A stretch of DNA of 64,000 nt from Mesostigma viride. Taxonomy: Eukaryota; Streptophyta; Mesostigmatophyceae; Mesostigmatales; Mesostigmataceae. This document shows positions 18,900 to 28,242 of this stretch, piece by piece. The DNA is taken from contig RPFO01000702.1 in NCBI GenBank assembly GCA_009746045.1, positions 620,001 through 684,000 on the forward strand. The letters run 5' to 3'. The position numbers and the translations under genes are program-made. The notes beneath the pieces are model-generated. The model was not told the origin of the DNA. It saw nothing but the letters and a program-made list of their open reading frames with translations, and did not search any database. Position 1 is the stretch's first letter; the number at the start of each line of letters is the position of its first letter.

Positions 18900-19357
18900 A
18901 TACGCAAGAAGATACGTCAATGGATATCAATCAAATAATGTCGATAATACCTCATAGGTATCCTTTTTTATTGATAGATAGAATCAAAGAAATAATTTTA
19001 GGGGAATCTATAATTGGTATTAAAAATGTAACTTTTAATGAACCTCAATTTACTGGACATTTCCCGAGCAGGCCGATAATGCCAGGAGTTTTAATTATTG
19101 AAGCAATGGCGCAATTATCAGCTGTACTAGTGGCTAAATCCATGGAGACTACTGAAGATAAAGAAGTATTTTTTATGTCTATTGAGGAATCAAAATTTAG
19201 GAAAATAGTAGAACCGGGGGATTGTCTGGTTATGTATTCTAGTATAGTTCAAAACCGTAGTTCTGTTTGGAAATTCAAGGCACGTGCAGAAGTTGACGGT
19301 AAAATCGCATCGGAAGCAGTTTTTACTGCAATGGTAAGAGATAAAAATAAAGGATAA
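18896..19357 (+). CDS. fabZ: 3-hydroxyacyl-ACP dehydratase
   Basis: Dehydrates 3-hydroxyacyl-ACP in fatty acid elongation and shares its substrate pool with lipid A synthesis. 153 residues; hot-dog fold. [13 protein letters not shown] opens the domain; the catalytic pair is histidine 55 in [13 protein letters not shown] and glutamate 69 in LIIEAMAQ. A second ATG at 18920 would remove eight residues and is also possible. Overlaps lpxD by 4 bases and precedes lpxA by 3, the conserved lpxD-fabZ-lpxA order. Confidence 0.95.
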   Translation: MNTQEDTSMDINQIMSIIPHRYPFLLIDRIKEIILGESIIGIKNVTFNEPQFTGHFPSRPIMPGVLIIEAMAQLSAVLVAKSMETTEDKEVFFMSIEESKFRKIVEPGDCLVMYSSIVQNRSSVWKFKARAEVDGKIASEAVFTAMVRDKNKG

Positions 19358-19360
19358 GAG

Positions 19361-20143
19361 ATGATACATAAGAGTGCCCTAGTTAGTAAGAAGGCTAAAA
19401 TTGGAAATAATGTAAAAATAGGACCATTTTCAATTATTGGCGATAAGGCTATTATTGGGGATAACGTAGAAATAAAATCACATGTGGTTATTGAGGGGAG
19501 AGTGACAATTGGTGAAGCAACAATTATTTATCCATTTGCTTCCTTATGTTATCCACAGACTTTAAAATATCAGGGGGAAGATTCAGAAATTATTATTGGT
19601 AAAAACAATACAATTCGAGAATATGTAACGATTCAGCATGGAACTGAGGACGGTTCAATGCGTACTACTATTGGTGATAATTGCTTATTTATGGTAGGTG
19701 TTCATATTGCCCATAATTGTACTGTCGGCAATAATGTAATTTTTGCTAATTATGTTAGTCTTGCTGGTCATGTTAATGTAGGGGATTTTGCAATTATCGG
19801 AGGTCTTTCGGCTGTGCAGCAGTTTGTCAGAGTGGGCCCTCATACAATGATAGGTGGGATATCTGCGGTAGTAAAAGATCTTGTTCCTTATGGCCTTGCA
19901 ACAAGTGATAGGGCTCACCTGGAAGGTCTTAATTTGGTTGGTATGAATAGGCGTGGTTTTGATAAACAGCAATCTTTGGAAGCAAGCAAAGTAATAAGAG
20001 AGATATTTAATGAAAATTCTGGAAATGTTTTTACTAAACGCATTGAACTTGCTCGGAAGGATTACCCCGATAATAAAATTGTCCAAGAGATAGCTGAATT
20101 TCTTCTTGCCGATAAAAACAGGAGTTTTTGTGGTTTTAAATAA
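19361..20143 (+). CDS. lpxA: UDP-N-acetylglucosamine acyltransferase
   Basis: First step of lipid A synthesis: O-acylates UDP-GlcNAc. 260 residues. A left-handed beta helix of hexapeptide repeats fills about 1-190 (IHKSALVSKKAKIGNNVKIG onward), with the catalytic histidine 118 in VHIAHNCTVGNN, and a helical C-terminal domain follows (GLNLVGMNRRGFDKQ). A ribosome-binding GGATAAGAG overlaps the end of fabZ. The lpxI start lies within its last 14 bases. Confidence 0.95.
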   Translation: MIHKSALVSKKAKIGNNVKIGPFSIIGDKAIIGDNVEIKSHVVIEGRVTIGEATIIYPFASLCYPQTLKYQGEDSEIIIGKNNTIREYVTIQHGTEDGSMRTTIGDNCLFMVGVHIAHNCTVGNNVIFANYVSLAGHVNVGDFAIIGGLSAVQQFVRVGPHTMIGGISAVVKDLVPYGLATSDRAHLEGLNLVGMNRRGFDKQQSLEASKVIREIFNENSGNVFTKRIELARKDYPDNKIVQEIAEFLLADKNRSFCGFK

Positions 20144-20951
20144 GAATAACTTAGGTATTATCGCTGGAAGTGGATTGTTACCATCTACAATTGCAGATTT
20201 ACACTTAAAACAAGGTGGCCAGGTTTATATTGCTGCTCTGGAAGGGGAAACAGATGTTTTACACATTACTAAATATCAGTACAAGCAGTTCCCGATAGGA
20301 TCGGTTGGGGCGCTTCTTGAGTATTTGACAGAAAATAATGTAAAAGAAATTATTATCATCGGCGGTATAACAAGGCCTGATTTAAAATCGGTGAAAGTAG
20401 ATAAAGCAGGTTCTCTCTTAATAGCCAAAATTTTAAAGGAAAAATTTTTAGGTGATAATAATATTTTAAAGATAATTTCTGATTTTATTGAATCCAAAGG
20501 CTTTAAAGTTATCTCTCCTAAAACTTTACTAGAACTTGGCACTTATGAAAAATTATATGTAAGTAATAAACTGCCTTCCAAACAGGATGAAATAGATATT
20601 GAACTCGGTATGCAAGTTATTAAATCTTTAAGCGACTTTGATATTGGACAGTCAATTATTGCTGCGGATGGTTATGTACTTGGTATTGAAGCAGCAGAAG
20701 GAACTGACGCTTTAATTAGGCGCTGTGAATTGCTCAGAAAAACTGAAAGAGGAGGAGTTCTAGTTAAAATGGCAAAGCTTACCCAGGATATGCGCCTTGA
20801 TCTACCGACAATTGGTCCAGATACTATATTTTACCTTGCAAAACATGGTTATAATGGCCTTGCTATCCAAAAATCAGGAGTAATAATTGTAAAACCCTTA
20901 GAAACCATTGCACTACTTAATGAACATGACTTATTCATACGTTACATATGA
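20130..20951 (+). CDS. lpxI: UDP-2,3-diacylglucosamine diphosphatase LpxI
   Basis: Hydrolyses UDP-2,3-diacylglucosamine to lipid X, the alphaproteobacterial replacement for LpxH. I prefer the GTG at 20130 (273 residues), which has GGAG 5 bases upstream and yields a start running into LGIIAGSGLLPSTIAD; an in-frame TTG at 20106 is less likely. Family motifs: GSVGALLEYLTENNVKEIIIIGGITRP, GQSIIAADGYVLGIEAAEGTDALI and VLVKMAKLTQDMRLDLPTIG. It overlaps lpxA by 14 bases and the M61 gene by 4, so the whole run is one translationally coupled operon. Confidence 0.92.
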   Translation: MVLNKNNLGIIAGSGLLPSTIADLHLKQGGQVYIAALEGETDVLHITKYQYKQFPIGSVGALLEYLTENNVKEIIIIGGITRPDLKSVKVDKAGSLLIAKILKEKFLGDNNILKIISDFIESKGFKVISPKTLLELGTYEKLYVSNKLPSKQDEIDIELGMQVIKSLSDFDIGQSIIAADGYVLGIEAAEGTDALIRRCELLRKTERGGVLVKMAKLTQDMRLDLPTIGPDTIFYLAKHGYNGLAIQKSGVIIVKPLETIALLNEHDLFIRYI

Positions 20952-22627
20952 ATAAGTTTAGCCGCTGTACTATAATTATTTTCTTATGTAGTATTGTCCC
21001 GCTCCATACTGTTTTTGCTAATAGCTATTCCTCAATTTATTATACCATTACTCCTTTGTGCGGGAATAAAGTACCGGCAATAAAAGTAACGGCAGATATT
21101 AGAGGGGATATAAGGGAACAATTAATTGTTGATTTACCATGCAGATGGGCTAGCGGTGAATATGTAGAACAGCTGAAAGAGGTTAAGGTAGATAATTTTA
21201 GCTATCGCATAATTTCAAATAATGAACTTTGTAGTCAACTAATCATAACAATACCCAAGTTCACTGATAGAGTTATTATAAGTTATGAGGTTCATCAAAA
21301 AAATGGTGATCCGGCTGAAGTCCATGAAGCAATTATCCGTACAGATTTAGTACATAGTGTCGGTTATGGAATATTTGCCATACCAAGTGATGCTGAAGAG
21401 ACAGATAAAATATCTTTTAACATAGAATGGAAAGAGATGCCAAATAAATGGAAAACGATTTCATCTTATGGTACTGCTAAGCTTCTCAATTTCACAGCAA
21501 AAGCTCAGGAATTACTACATGCAATTTATGCGGCAGGAAACTTACGTATATATCAGATTGCTGACAGTAAGAATCCTGTGTTCTTATCACTCTATGGGTC
21601 TTTTGATGTAAAAGATAATTCAATTGTTGCTTCACTCCAAGAGATTGTTAAAACTCAAAGGTCATTCTTTAATGATCATGATTTTCCTTATTATGCTATA
21701 AGTTTAATTGAAGGAAATGATCCAAACTCAATGGGAGGAACTAGATTATACGATAGTTTTGCAGCTTATTTACCAAAAGGCATGAATCATACGGATTATT
21801 ACATTCTCTTCGCTCATGAGCATTTACATAATTGGATAGGCGGTAAAATAAGTAATAATGAGCGGGGCAGTTTGGATTATTGGTGGAGTGAAGGATTTAC
21901 TGATTATTATGCAAGGGTTCTAGCATTGCGTTCCGGAGGTATTTCGCTTGAAGAATTTATTGACGAATGCAATCAAATACTTCGAAATTACTACTTGTCT
22001 CCTGTAATAAATCAACCTAATACCAGGATCAAAAATAGTTTTTGGAAAAATGAAAATATACAAAAACTTCCGTATGCTCGTGGGTTTGTTTTTGCTGTTT
22101 ACCTAAATAGCCTTATTAAACTTCATGATGATACAAAATCTGTGGATAATATTATATTAGACCTATTTAAAATCGCAAAACAACAACCATTTTCTGTAAA
22201 ATCTTTTAAAGAGATTGCTAAAAACTATACATTCCAAGGGGTTAAACAGGAAATTTCCAAATTTATAGACCAAGGCAAAACAATTGATTTAACTGTTGCT
22301 GCCTCTATTTTACCTCTGGAAAAAATAAAAATGGGTCCGTATCAGCGTGGTTTTGATAGGGATAAAATCTTAAAAAACAAAATTATACATAATATTAATC
22401 CTAACAGTAACGCTTATAAAGCCGGATTAAGAAATGGAGATAAAGTAGTAGAATTTAGTTTTCCTAAAGGCTCTGATCCTGACCAGATAGCAACAATAAC
22501 AACCACTGATAAAGTATTTAAGTTCAGACCAGAAAGTGATGATAAAAAAGAAATATATCAATTTAAATCAAACTTATCCTCAGAAGATAAGCTGAAAATC
22601 AAAAGATTCTTTGGAGTTGAAATTTAA
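20948..22627 (+). CDS. M61 family metallopeptidase (glycyl aminopeptidase-like)
   Basis: Exported zinc peptidase of 559 residues. A signal peptide (about 1-24) is followed by a beta-rich N-terminal domain, then a catalytic domain with HEHLH at 290-294 (the HExxH zinc site) and WWSEGFTDYY supplying the third ligand, glutamate 315. The C-terminal part contains a PDZ-like segment (about 460-510, INPNSNAYKAGLRNGDKVVEF). The family includes glycyl aminopeptidases; physiological substrates are unknown. It begins within the stop of lpxI (ATGA), so it is expressed with lipid A genes, which hints at an envelope role. Confidence 0.88.
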   Translation: MNKFSRCTIIIFLCSIVPLHTVFANSYSSIYYTITPLCGNKVPAIKVTADIRGDIREQLIVDLPCRWASGEYVEQLKEVKVDNFSYRIISNNELCSQLIITIPKFTDRVIISYEVHQKNGDPAEVHEAIIRTDLVHSVGYGIFAIPSDAEETDKISFNIEWKEMPNKWKTISSYGTAKLLNFTAKAQELLHAIYAAGNLRIYQIADSKNPVFLSLYGSFDVKDNSIVASLQEIVKTQRSFFNDHDFPYYAISLIEGNDPNSMGGTRLYDSFAAYLPKGMNHTDYYILFAHEHLHNWIGGKISNNERGSLDYWWSEGFTDYYARVLALRSGGISLEEFIDECNQILRNYYLSPVINQPNTRIKNSFWKNENIQKLPYARGFVFAVYLNSLIKLHDDTKSVDNIILDLFKIAKQQPFSVKSFKEIAKNYTFQGVKQEISKFIDQGKTIDLTVAASILPLEKIKMGPYQRGFDRDKILKNKIIHNINPNSNAYKAGLRNGDKVVEFSFPKGSDPDQIATITTTDKVFKFRPESDDKKEIYQFKSNLSSEDKLKIKRFFGVEI

Positions 22628-22787
22628 CTGCAAGAGTATATCTGCTTCTCAATTCTTTGGAGTATTGTAACTATTAGGACTATCGTTGAAGTTTTCTGTT
22701 GACTTAATTTTTGCCCTATTTACTTATTTTACTTAAATTGGAAAATCATATTTAACCTTACTACCCTTTAATTGTTATAAGTAGAGT

Positions 22788-25187
22788 TTAATATATTTCA
22801 TCCGAAGGATCTTCTTTCTGTAATATAATATTATCCTGGATTTTTGAGAAAGGATCGAAAAAGTCTTCTAGCTGGGTTTTACTTTCCAAATCCTTTAATT
22901 CTGTATCATAATAATTTGCTTTAAAAGCTTCTATTATTGAACCTTTTTCTGTTGATGGTTTACCAGTATCATAGTTTACTGGAATTAAATTAATTGATTT
23001 TGGTATCTCAAAATCAACAGATTCAATATCCTTGTAACCGTTATTCATAAAATTTATAAATATTGGGAGTGCAACAGTAGCGCCAGTTGCACTTTTGCCG
23101 AGGCTTCGTGGGGTATCATAACCGATATAAGTACCTACTACTATTCTGGGGGTAAATCCTATAAACCAGGTGTCTTTCCCCTCGTTACTTGTACCAGTTT
23201 TACCGGCTATAACTTTAGGAATGATTTTTGCTGCTTGCCCAGTTCCTCTTTGGATTGCCCCCATTAAAATAGAAGTAATTTGATAATCTGTGGCATCATC
23301 GGTAATGATATGTCCTGACGATACTGGAATTACCGGTAGTAAGGCATTTCCGGCTTCATCACGTTTATATTCCTTACATTCAATACATTCTGTATAATCC
23401 CTACGGTAGAGGACGTTCCCCTTTCTATCCTTAATTAACTCAATATAATGTGGTGTAACTTTTCGGCCCTTATTAGCAATAATGCTATAAGCCATAGTCA
23501 TCCGCTCCAGAGTACTTTCCAGGGCTCCGAGTACAATTGAATGGATTTTTGGTGATGGGTTATCGTTAATACCAAACCTTTTAAAGGTTTCAGCGATTTT
23601 TCTAAGGCCTGCTATCTGTCCAACCCTAACAGTGATACTGTTACGCGATTTTTCCAATCCTTTCCGCAGGGTCATTGTGCCCATAAATTTGTTGTCCCAA
23701 TTTTTAGGTTTCCATACAGGCATTCCTGCGCCTTGATAAATTTCAATAGGAGAATCGGGAAATAAATCATTAGGTTTAGCACCATTTTCGAGGGCTGCTA
23801 AATAAACAAAAGGCTTGATTAAAGAACCAGGTTGCCTTTTTGCTTGGGTAGTTCTATCAAATTTGCTTATATCGTAATCATAACCGCCTTCTGCTGCCAG
23901 AACCCTTCCCGTGTAAGGTTCAACTACCATTATACCGCCATTAACCTCTGGTATCTGTTGTAGTTTATAATCATTCTCTATTTTTTCGACTACTATAACA
24001 TCCCCGTTTTTAAGTAAATCCCTCACTGAATTCAGATTTGTTTTTGTCCAAGCCATATCCGCAAGTTTAATAAAGGCCGTTTTACCGTCACGTAATCCTA
24101 TTTTTGCACGAGAGTTTTCAACGTTTAATACTACTGCGAGTTTGTAATGCCTTAACCCAACCGGTCTTGGAAGAGCTTCTAAATCTTTCTGCCAATTAGT
24201 TAAAGGGATATTCCTAAGAGGTCCTCTGTAACCTCTTTTCATATCATAAGTCTTAATACCAAAACGTAAAGCATTAGCAGCATTTTCCTGTAACTTGGAA
24301 TCTACACAACTTATGATAGTTAAACCTGCTGTATAGAAATACTCTTCACCAAACATGCCTATTACTTCCGACCGTACTTGCTCGGCATAATAATCTGCAT
24401 CTAGAGTCTGAACTTTATCTTGTTTAACGAGTTTTAGTGGTTCATTTATTGAGTCTCTTGCTTCTTTTTCAGTAATATATCCATCATCATACATGCGTCC
24501 GATTACGTAATTTCTTCGTGCTAGTGCTCTTTCGTAATTTTTCTCAGAGCCATATTGCGACGGGGCTTTGGGAAGCGAAGCCAAAAAAGCAGATTCGGCG
24601 ATAGATAATTCTTCTACTGATTTGTTAAAATAACCAAGCGCTGCAGCTGCAATCCCATAACCTTTTCCTAAAAAGAGCTGATTTAAATATAGCTCTAGAA
24701 TTTGGTCTTTGGACAAAACCTGAGAAATCATATAGGAAAGTATGGCTTCTTTAACTTTCCTTTCAATCGACCTTTCCGAAGTTAATAGAAAGTTTTTTAC
24801 AACTTGTTGAGTAATAGTTGATCCGCCTTCAAATCTAGTACCATTAATAACATGAGAAACATTTGCAAATGCCGCTCTGATAATACTGAATATATCAATA
24901 CCGGGATGACTATAAAAATTTTTATCCTCAGCTGCTATAAAGGCTTGTGCAAGAGACTTAGGTACGCTATTTATCGGGACAAAAATTCTCTTTTCTTTCG
25001 CATATTCTTCAATCAATTTTCCATCTGCTGAATAAATCCTAGTTACGCAGGGAGGGTGATATTCTTTTAATTGTGAATAATCCGGCAGATCTTGGCTAAA
25101 GTGCCATAGAATAGCAATTACAACTGCAATCCCCAAAATAGCAAGGGCTAAACTTAGCTTAGTTGCAAGGATTAAAAATCTAAGCAT
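22788..25187 (-). CDS. mrcA: penicillin-binding protein 1A (bifunctional)
   Basis: Class A PBP that polymerises and cross-links peptidoglycan in the periplasm. 799 residues: N-terminal membrane anchor (about 5-29), glycosyltransferase GT51 domain with EDKNFYSHPGID, GGSTITQQVVKNFL and KDQILELYLNQLFLGKGYG, then an OB-like insert and the transpeptidase domain. There the SxxK motif is in PGSLIKPF, SxN in KSRNSI, and KTGTS in GKTGTSNEGKDTW. All catalytic motifs are intact, so the cell can probably make at least some murein. The LpoA-like gene is 130 bases upstream on the same strand. Confidence 0.95.
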   Translation of the reverse strand: MLRFLILATKLSLALAILGIAVVIAILWHFSQDLPDYSQLKEYHPPCVTRIYSADGKLIEEYAKEKRIFVPINSVPKSLAQAFIAAEDKNFYSHPGIDIFSIIRAAFANVSHVINGTRFEGGSTITQQVVKNFLLTSERSIERKVKEAILSYMISQVLSKDQILELYLNQLFLGKGYGIAAAALGYFNKSVEELSIAESAFLASLPKAPSQYGSEKNYERALARRNYVIGRMYDDGYITEKEARDSINEPLKLVKQDKVQTLDADYYAEQVRSEVIGMFGEEYFYTAGLTIISCVDSKLQENAANALRFGIKTYDMKRGYRGPLRNIPLTNWQKDLEALPRPVGLRHYKLAVVLNVENSRAKIGLRDGKTAFIKLADMAWTKTNLNSVRDLLKNGDVIVVEKIENDYKLQQIPEVNGGIMVVEPYTGRVLAAEGGYDYDISKFDRTTQAKRQPGSLIKPFVYLAALENGAKPNDLFPDSPIEIYQGAGMPVWKPKNWDNKFMGTMTLRKGLEKSRNSITVRVGQIAGLRKIAETFKRFGINDNPSPKIHSIVLGALESTLERMTMAYSIIANKGRKVTPHYIELIKDRKGNVLYRRDYTECIECKEYKRDEAGNALLPVIPVSSGHIITDDATDYQITSILMGAIQRGTGQAAKIIPKVIAGKTGTSNEGKDTWFIGFTPRIVVGTYIGYDTPRSLGKSATGATVALPIFINFMNNGYKDIESVDFEIPKSINLIPVNYDTGKPSTEKGSIIEAFKANYYDTELKDLESKTQLEDFFDPFSKIQDNIILQKEDPSDEIY

Positions 25188-25317
25188 TAGTAACTGTATA
25201 ATTTATTTTGATTTTTTAAATATAGAGATAAGTTCAAAAAAAGTCATTAATTATGTGAATCTGATCTTTTTCAGAGTTAAGGTTAACTGCCCTATGCATT
25301 ACTACTTTCAGCAAAAA

Positions 25318-26490
25318 TTAATTATTAGGAATTGATAAAACTTTTTCCTCTATCTCTGCTTTTGGATAGTTATCTTGTAGAGTGTATACTCCATTCTGCT
25401 TTTTGATAATTTCGTATTCACGCTGGGCTATAGAATCTATAAAATATAACTTGCCCGATACACCCGAAAACTTTTTGGAACTTTTTAATCTAGTTAAAAA
25501 ATCTTCCTGTCTGTAATTACCGATTATGTTACTTGCAACTATCTTTCCAGCATCATAAGCAAGAGCGTGCATAAAGGAGAAATAATTTATGCCTAAAGTA
25601 GCAGCTCTTTGCTTTAGGTTGCCATTTTCCAGAGTAATTGATCCGGTGTAAATAATTTCAAATTGCTTATCATCGATTACATCTATTCTGTTATCGCCTG
25701 CGATAACAGCCTTTTTATCTAAATTAAAATTTTTTGCAAATTGGTATATCTTTTTTAAATTTTCTGGGTCATCACCCACTATGACTACCGGCCTTTTTAA
25801 AATCTCATCCTGTTCATTTAAATTACTTACAGTATCAGAAACAATATTAACTGCTTTCTCTATATCTTCATCAGTATTATTATAAAATTCCATTCTACTG
25901 AGTGTTGCTTCTTTATTCGCTATAATATTCTGAATTATTTTGCTAACAATTTGTGTGTGTCTACCGGTTGGTAATAAAATTACATAATTCTTATATTCGT
26001 TATTTATTAGATAAGTAGTAATTTGTTCGATTTGTCTCATAGGAGCATGACCAAAGATAAACATATTATTATCAGCTAATGTTGGGTCATTTGAAAGAGA
26101 GAGAGCAATTACGTCTTTATCTTTGATCGCTGCAGAGAGAACCTTAGTATCTTTAGAATATATCGGCCCAATTATGATCTTAATTTTTTGTTCTAATATT
26201 CTTTTAATGGATTCTTTTAATTTAATTTCATCGGAACAGTCATAAGAAGTTACTTTAATTTTTGTTTTAGCACCATCTCCTAATCCCATTTTTATCATTC
26301 CAGCGTATTGTTTTGCGAGTAATTCATTTTCACCAGATAATGGTAGTAAAAGCGCAACCTCAGTAATGGTATTATTTGATAAGCTTTTTTTACTATTAGT
26401 GTTATTGTTACTAGATTCACAAGCAGTAAGAACCAATAGAAAACAAAAAGAAATAATGAATTTTGTAAATTTTTGTTTTATGTTGTTCAT
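25318..26490 (-). CDS. LpoA-like penicillin-binding protein activator lipoprotein
   Basis: Lipoprotein with a type I periplasmic-binding fold (Peripla_BP_6 family), 390 residues. The signal sequence ends in the lipobox LTAC, giving lipidated cysteine 24, followed by a serine/asparagine-rich tether. Core motifs: EVALLLPLSGENELLAKQYAGMIKMGLGD, IKIIIGPIYSKDTKVL and HALAYDAGKIVA. This matches the C-terminal half of E. coli LpoA, the outer-membrane activator of PBP1A; the TPR half is missing, as is usual in alphaproteobacteria. It is divergent from rsmI, the same arrangement as lpoA/rsmI in E. coli, and directly upstream of PBP1A. Activator role inferred from fold and context. Confidence 0.8.
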   Translation of the reverse strand: MNNIKQKFTKFIISFCFLLVLTACESSNNNTNSKKSLSNNTITEVALLLPLSGENELLAKQYAGMIKMGLGDGAKTKIKVTSYDCSDEIKLKESIKRILEQKIKIIIGPIYSKDTKVLSAAIKDKDVIALSLSNDPTLADNNMFIFGHAPMRQIEQITTYLINNEYKNYVILLPTGRHTQIVSKIIQNIIANKEATLSRMEFYNNTDEDIEKAVNIVSDTVSNLNEQDEILKRPVVIVGDDPENLKKIYQFAKNFNLDKKAVIAGDNRIDVIDDKQFEIIYTGSITLENGNLKQRAATLGINYFSFMHALAYDAGKIVASNIIGNYRQEDFLTRLKSSKKFSGVSGKLYFIDSIAQREYEIIKKQNGVYTLQDNYPKAEIEEKVLSIPNN

Positions 26491-26527
26491 GTTATATTCC
26501 TAAATTTTAAGACAATTCTTATTTAAT

Positions 26528-27379
26528 ATGAATTTTAGACCCGGGCTTTATATAGTATCAACTCCAATTGGTAACTTAAATGACATTACCATTCGGGCAC
26601 TTGAGACTCTAAAGAACTCTGATATTATTTTATGTGAGGATACCAGAATATCAGCAAAATTACTAGCAAAACATAATATCACCGGCTCTCTTTCCATATA
26701 TAATGACAAAAGTGATGAGACAACTCGTAAATACATAATAAAAAATATAGAAGCCGGTAAAGTTGTTTCTTTAATTTCTGATGCCGGAACGCCGTTAATT
26801 TCTGATCCCGGATATAAATTGGTTAGAGAAGTAAAAGAAAAAGGATATTTTATTGATATAGCACCTGGGGTTTCTGCTCCGATAGCAGCATTAACTCTTT
26901 CGGGTTTACCCTCTGACCGGTTTATATTTGCTGGGTTTCTTCCCAAAACGGATATAGGAAAGGAAAAGGTTTTTTTAGAATTTGCAGAAGTCGATGCAAC
27001 ACTTATCTTTTTTGACAGATCTACCAGAATAGTGGATTCGTTGCAGGCTGCATTAAAAATTCTCGGTAATCGAGAAGCTAATGTTTCTAGAGAATTGACC
27101 AAGCTCTTTCAGGAATCGAGAACGTCTGATATAGAAAGTTTAATAAAATATTACAGTCACAATTTACCCAAAGGAGAGATAGTATTATTGATTTCCGGTA
27201 AAAAATCACTCGAATCTTCTGAGGAAAAACTAATCACAGAAATTAAAAATCTACTTATTCTGGATACGCACACAAAAGATATTACTCAACAATTGTTTCA
27301 AAAATACCACAAACATTACAAAAAAAGTAAAATTTATAAAATTTGTAATTCTCTAAAAGGAACAAAGCATAGAATCTAG
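26528..27379 (+). CDS. rsmI: 16S rRNA (cytidine-1402-2'-O)-methyltransferase
   Basis: Methylates the ribose of C1402 in the 30S decoding site using S-adenosylmethionine. 283 residues. The tetrapyrrole-methylase-like fold is seen in LYIVSTPIGNLNDITIRALETL, ILCEDTRISAKLL, VSLISDAGTPLISDPGYKLV and FAGFLPKT. The C-terminal helical tail (after about 235) is poorly conserved. It is divergent from the LpoA-like gene across a 37-base gap, so the two promoters must overlap. Confidence 0.95.
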   Translation: MNFRPGLYIVSTPIGNLNDITIRALETLKNSDIILCEDTRISAKLLAKHNITGSLSIYNDKSDETTRKYIIKNIEAGKVVSLISDAGTPLISDPGYKLVREVKEKGYFIDIAPGVSAPIAALTLSGLPSDRFIFAGFLPKTDIGKEKVFLEFAEVDATLIFFDRSTRIVDSLQAALKILGNREANVSRELTKLFQESRTSDIESLIKYYSHNLPKGEIVLLISGKKSLESSEEKLITEIKNLLILDTHTKDITQQLFQKYHKHYKKSKIYKICNSLKGTKHRI

Positions 27380-27442
27380 TTTATTTTTTCTAAAAAAATG
27401 CTATAGTGTGTACACCAATTTAATTTATTTAAGGAGTTTAAA

Positions 27443-27628
27443 ATGTTAAGATTACTTGTTATTCTAGTTAGTGTATTTGCTTTGTCAAAAGTTGCTTTTG
27501 CAACAGGTTCTGCTAAAGGTTCAGCTGAAACTACTCCTGTTACTGAAGTTAGCAAAGATGCAGCGCTTCAGGATGATGCAACTGCAGAAAAAGAGTTGAA
27601 TGAAAAAGGAAAAGGAAGCAAGAAATAA
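27443..27628 (+). CDS. small secreted peptide A (61 residues)
   Basis: Signal peptide LLVILVSVFALSKVAFA (cleavage after residue 20) and a mature part of about 41 residues that is glycine/serine-rich at the start (TGSAKGSAE), acidic in the middle and lysine-rich at the end (KGKGSKK). A good Shine-Dalgarno AAGGAG lies 7-12 bases before the ATG. I do not recognise the family. It is clearly paralogous to the peptide at 27866, which has a near-identical leader and the same G-S-x-G-S-A start and G-S-K end. A -10-like TATAGT lies at 27402-27407. Confidence 0.7.
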   Translation: MLRLLVILVSVFALSKVAFATGSAKGSAETTPVTEVSKDAALQDDATAEKELNEKGKGSKK

Positions 27629-27668
27629 TAATTTTTAGTTAAGCTTTCTAAGTTATAAGTGGTTCTAT

Positions 27669-27758
27669 ATGCTAAAGGTTAGTGTTATTATCTCTACGCT
27701 ATTCTTTTTTAACGTCGTGGCGGGATTAAGTATTAATAATACAAAAACCAGGCTATAA
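27669..27758 (+). CDS. possible very small exported peptide (29 residues)
   Basis: A 29-codon frame, starting ATG at 27669 and ending TAA at 27758. It has a leader-like hydrophobic stretch (VSVIISTLFFFNVVAGLS) and only about ten residues after it. It lies between the two paralogous secreted peptides. No Shine-Dalgarno is evident. It may be a decayed third copy of which only a leader is left, or chance. Confidence 0.2.
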   Translation: MLKVSVIISTLFFFNVVAGLSINNTKTRL

Positions 27759-27865
27759 AATTAAAAAAGCATATAGAACACAACAAATAAAAAGTTCTAG
27801 CACATCGTTTAGTAGTTTAAGGTAGTATCAATAAAAATTTTTATCAATTTATTAAGGAGTCTGTT

Positions 27866-28069
27866 ATGTTTAAAAAATTAGCATTATTACTCAGTGTTCT
27901 TGCGATATCAAAGTTTGCTTTTGCAAATACCGGATCTGAAGGTTCTGCAGCTGGAAAGGCTCATGAAGAAGGACACGCTAAGGCCCATGAAGAGCATGGT
28001 AAAAGCCATGACAAAGGTCATGAGCATCATGGTGATAGCCACGGAAAAAAAGGATCAGCTTCTAAGTAA
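27866..28069 (+). CDS. small secreted histidine-rich peptide B (67 residues)
   Basis: Signal peptide (about 1-20, ...LSVLAISKFAFA) then a mature part of about 47 residues rich in His, Lys, Glu and Gly (GHAKAHEEHGKSHDKGHEHH). Ten or more histidines in spaced His-x-x-His patterns suggest binding of Zn, Ni or Cu, which is inference only. Strong AAGGAG Shine-Dalgarno 8-13 bases before the ATG. Paralogue of the peptide at 27443: leaders and both ends match while the centre has diverged. Not recognised as a named family. Confidence 0.72.
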   Translation: MFKKLALLLSVLAISKFAFANTGSEGSAAGKAHEEGHAKAHEEHGKSHDKGHEHHGDSHGKKGSASK

Positions 28070-28087
28070 TTCCTTTAAGCTCCTAAA

Positions 28088-28140
28088 TTCAAGCCTTTAA
28101 TTAGTAAAATCTGTTTTAGTTTTATAACTAAAGGCTTGAA
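28088..28140. repeat. 12-bp inverted repeat between peptide B and rpmI
   Basis: TTCAAGCCTTTA at 28088-28099 is repeated inverted at 28129-28140, around a 29-base AT-rich spacer that itself contains complementary ACTAAAAC/GTTTTAGT-like segments. On the plus strand it is followed by A residues rather than T, so it is not a classic terminator. It could be a 3'-stabilising hairpin of the peptide mRNA or part of the rpmI-rplT leader, where L20 binds its own mRNA in other bacteria. Confidence 0.45.
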
Positions 28141-28242
28141 AAAAAATATGCATTAAGTATAATGCCCTTTACAGCAACGTGGCTCTGGTATGCCTAATTT
28201 GCTGTTTGTTTATTTTTTTAAATGCCAAAATAGAGAGTCAAT

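Noticed and set aside
19685-20086. Minus-strand frame of 133 codons inside lpxA
   Set aside because: Antisense shadow of a conserved gene; composition not protein-like.
26548-27102. Long minus-strand frame (184 codons) within rsmI
   Set aside because: Lies wholly inside a certain rsmI gene; its length is explained by codon bias of the opposite strand.
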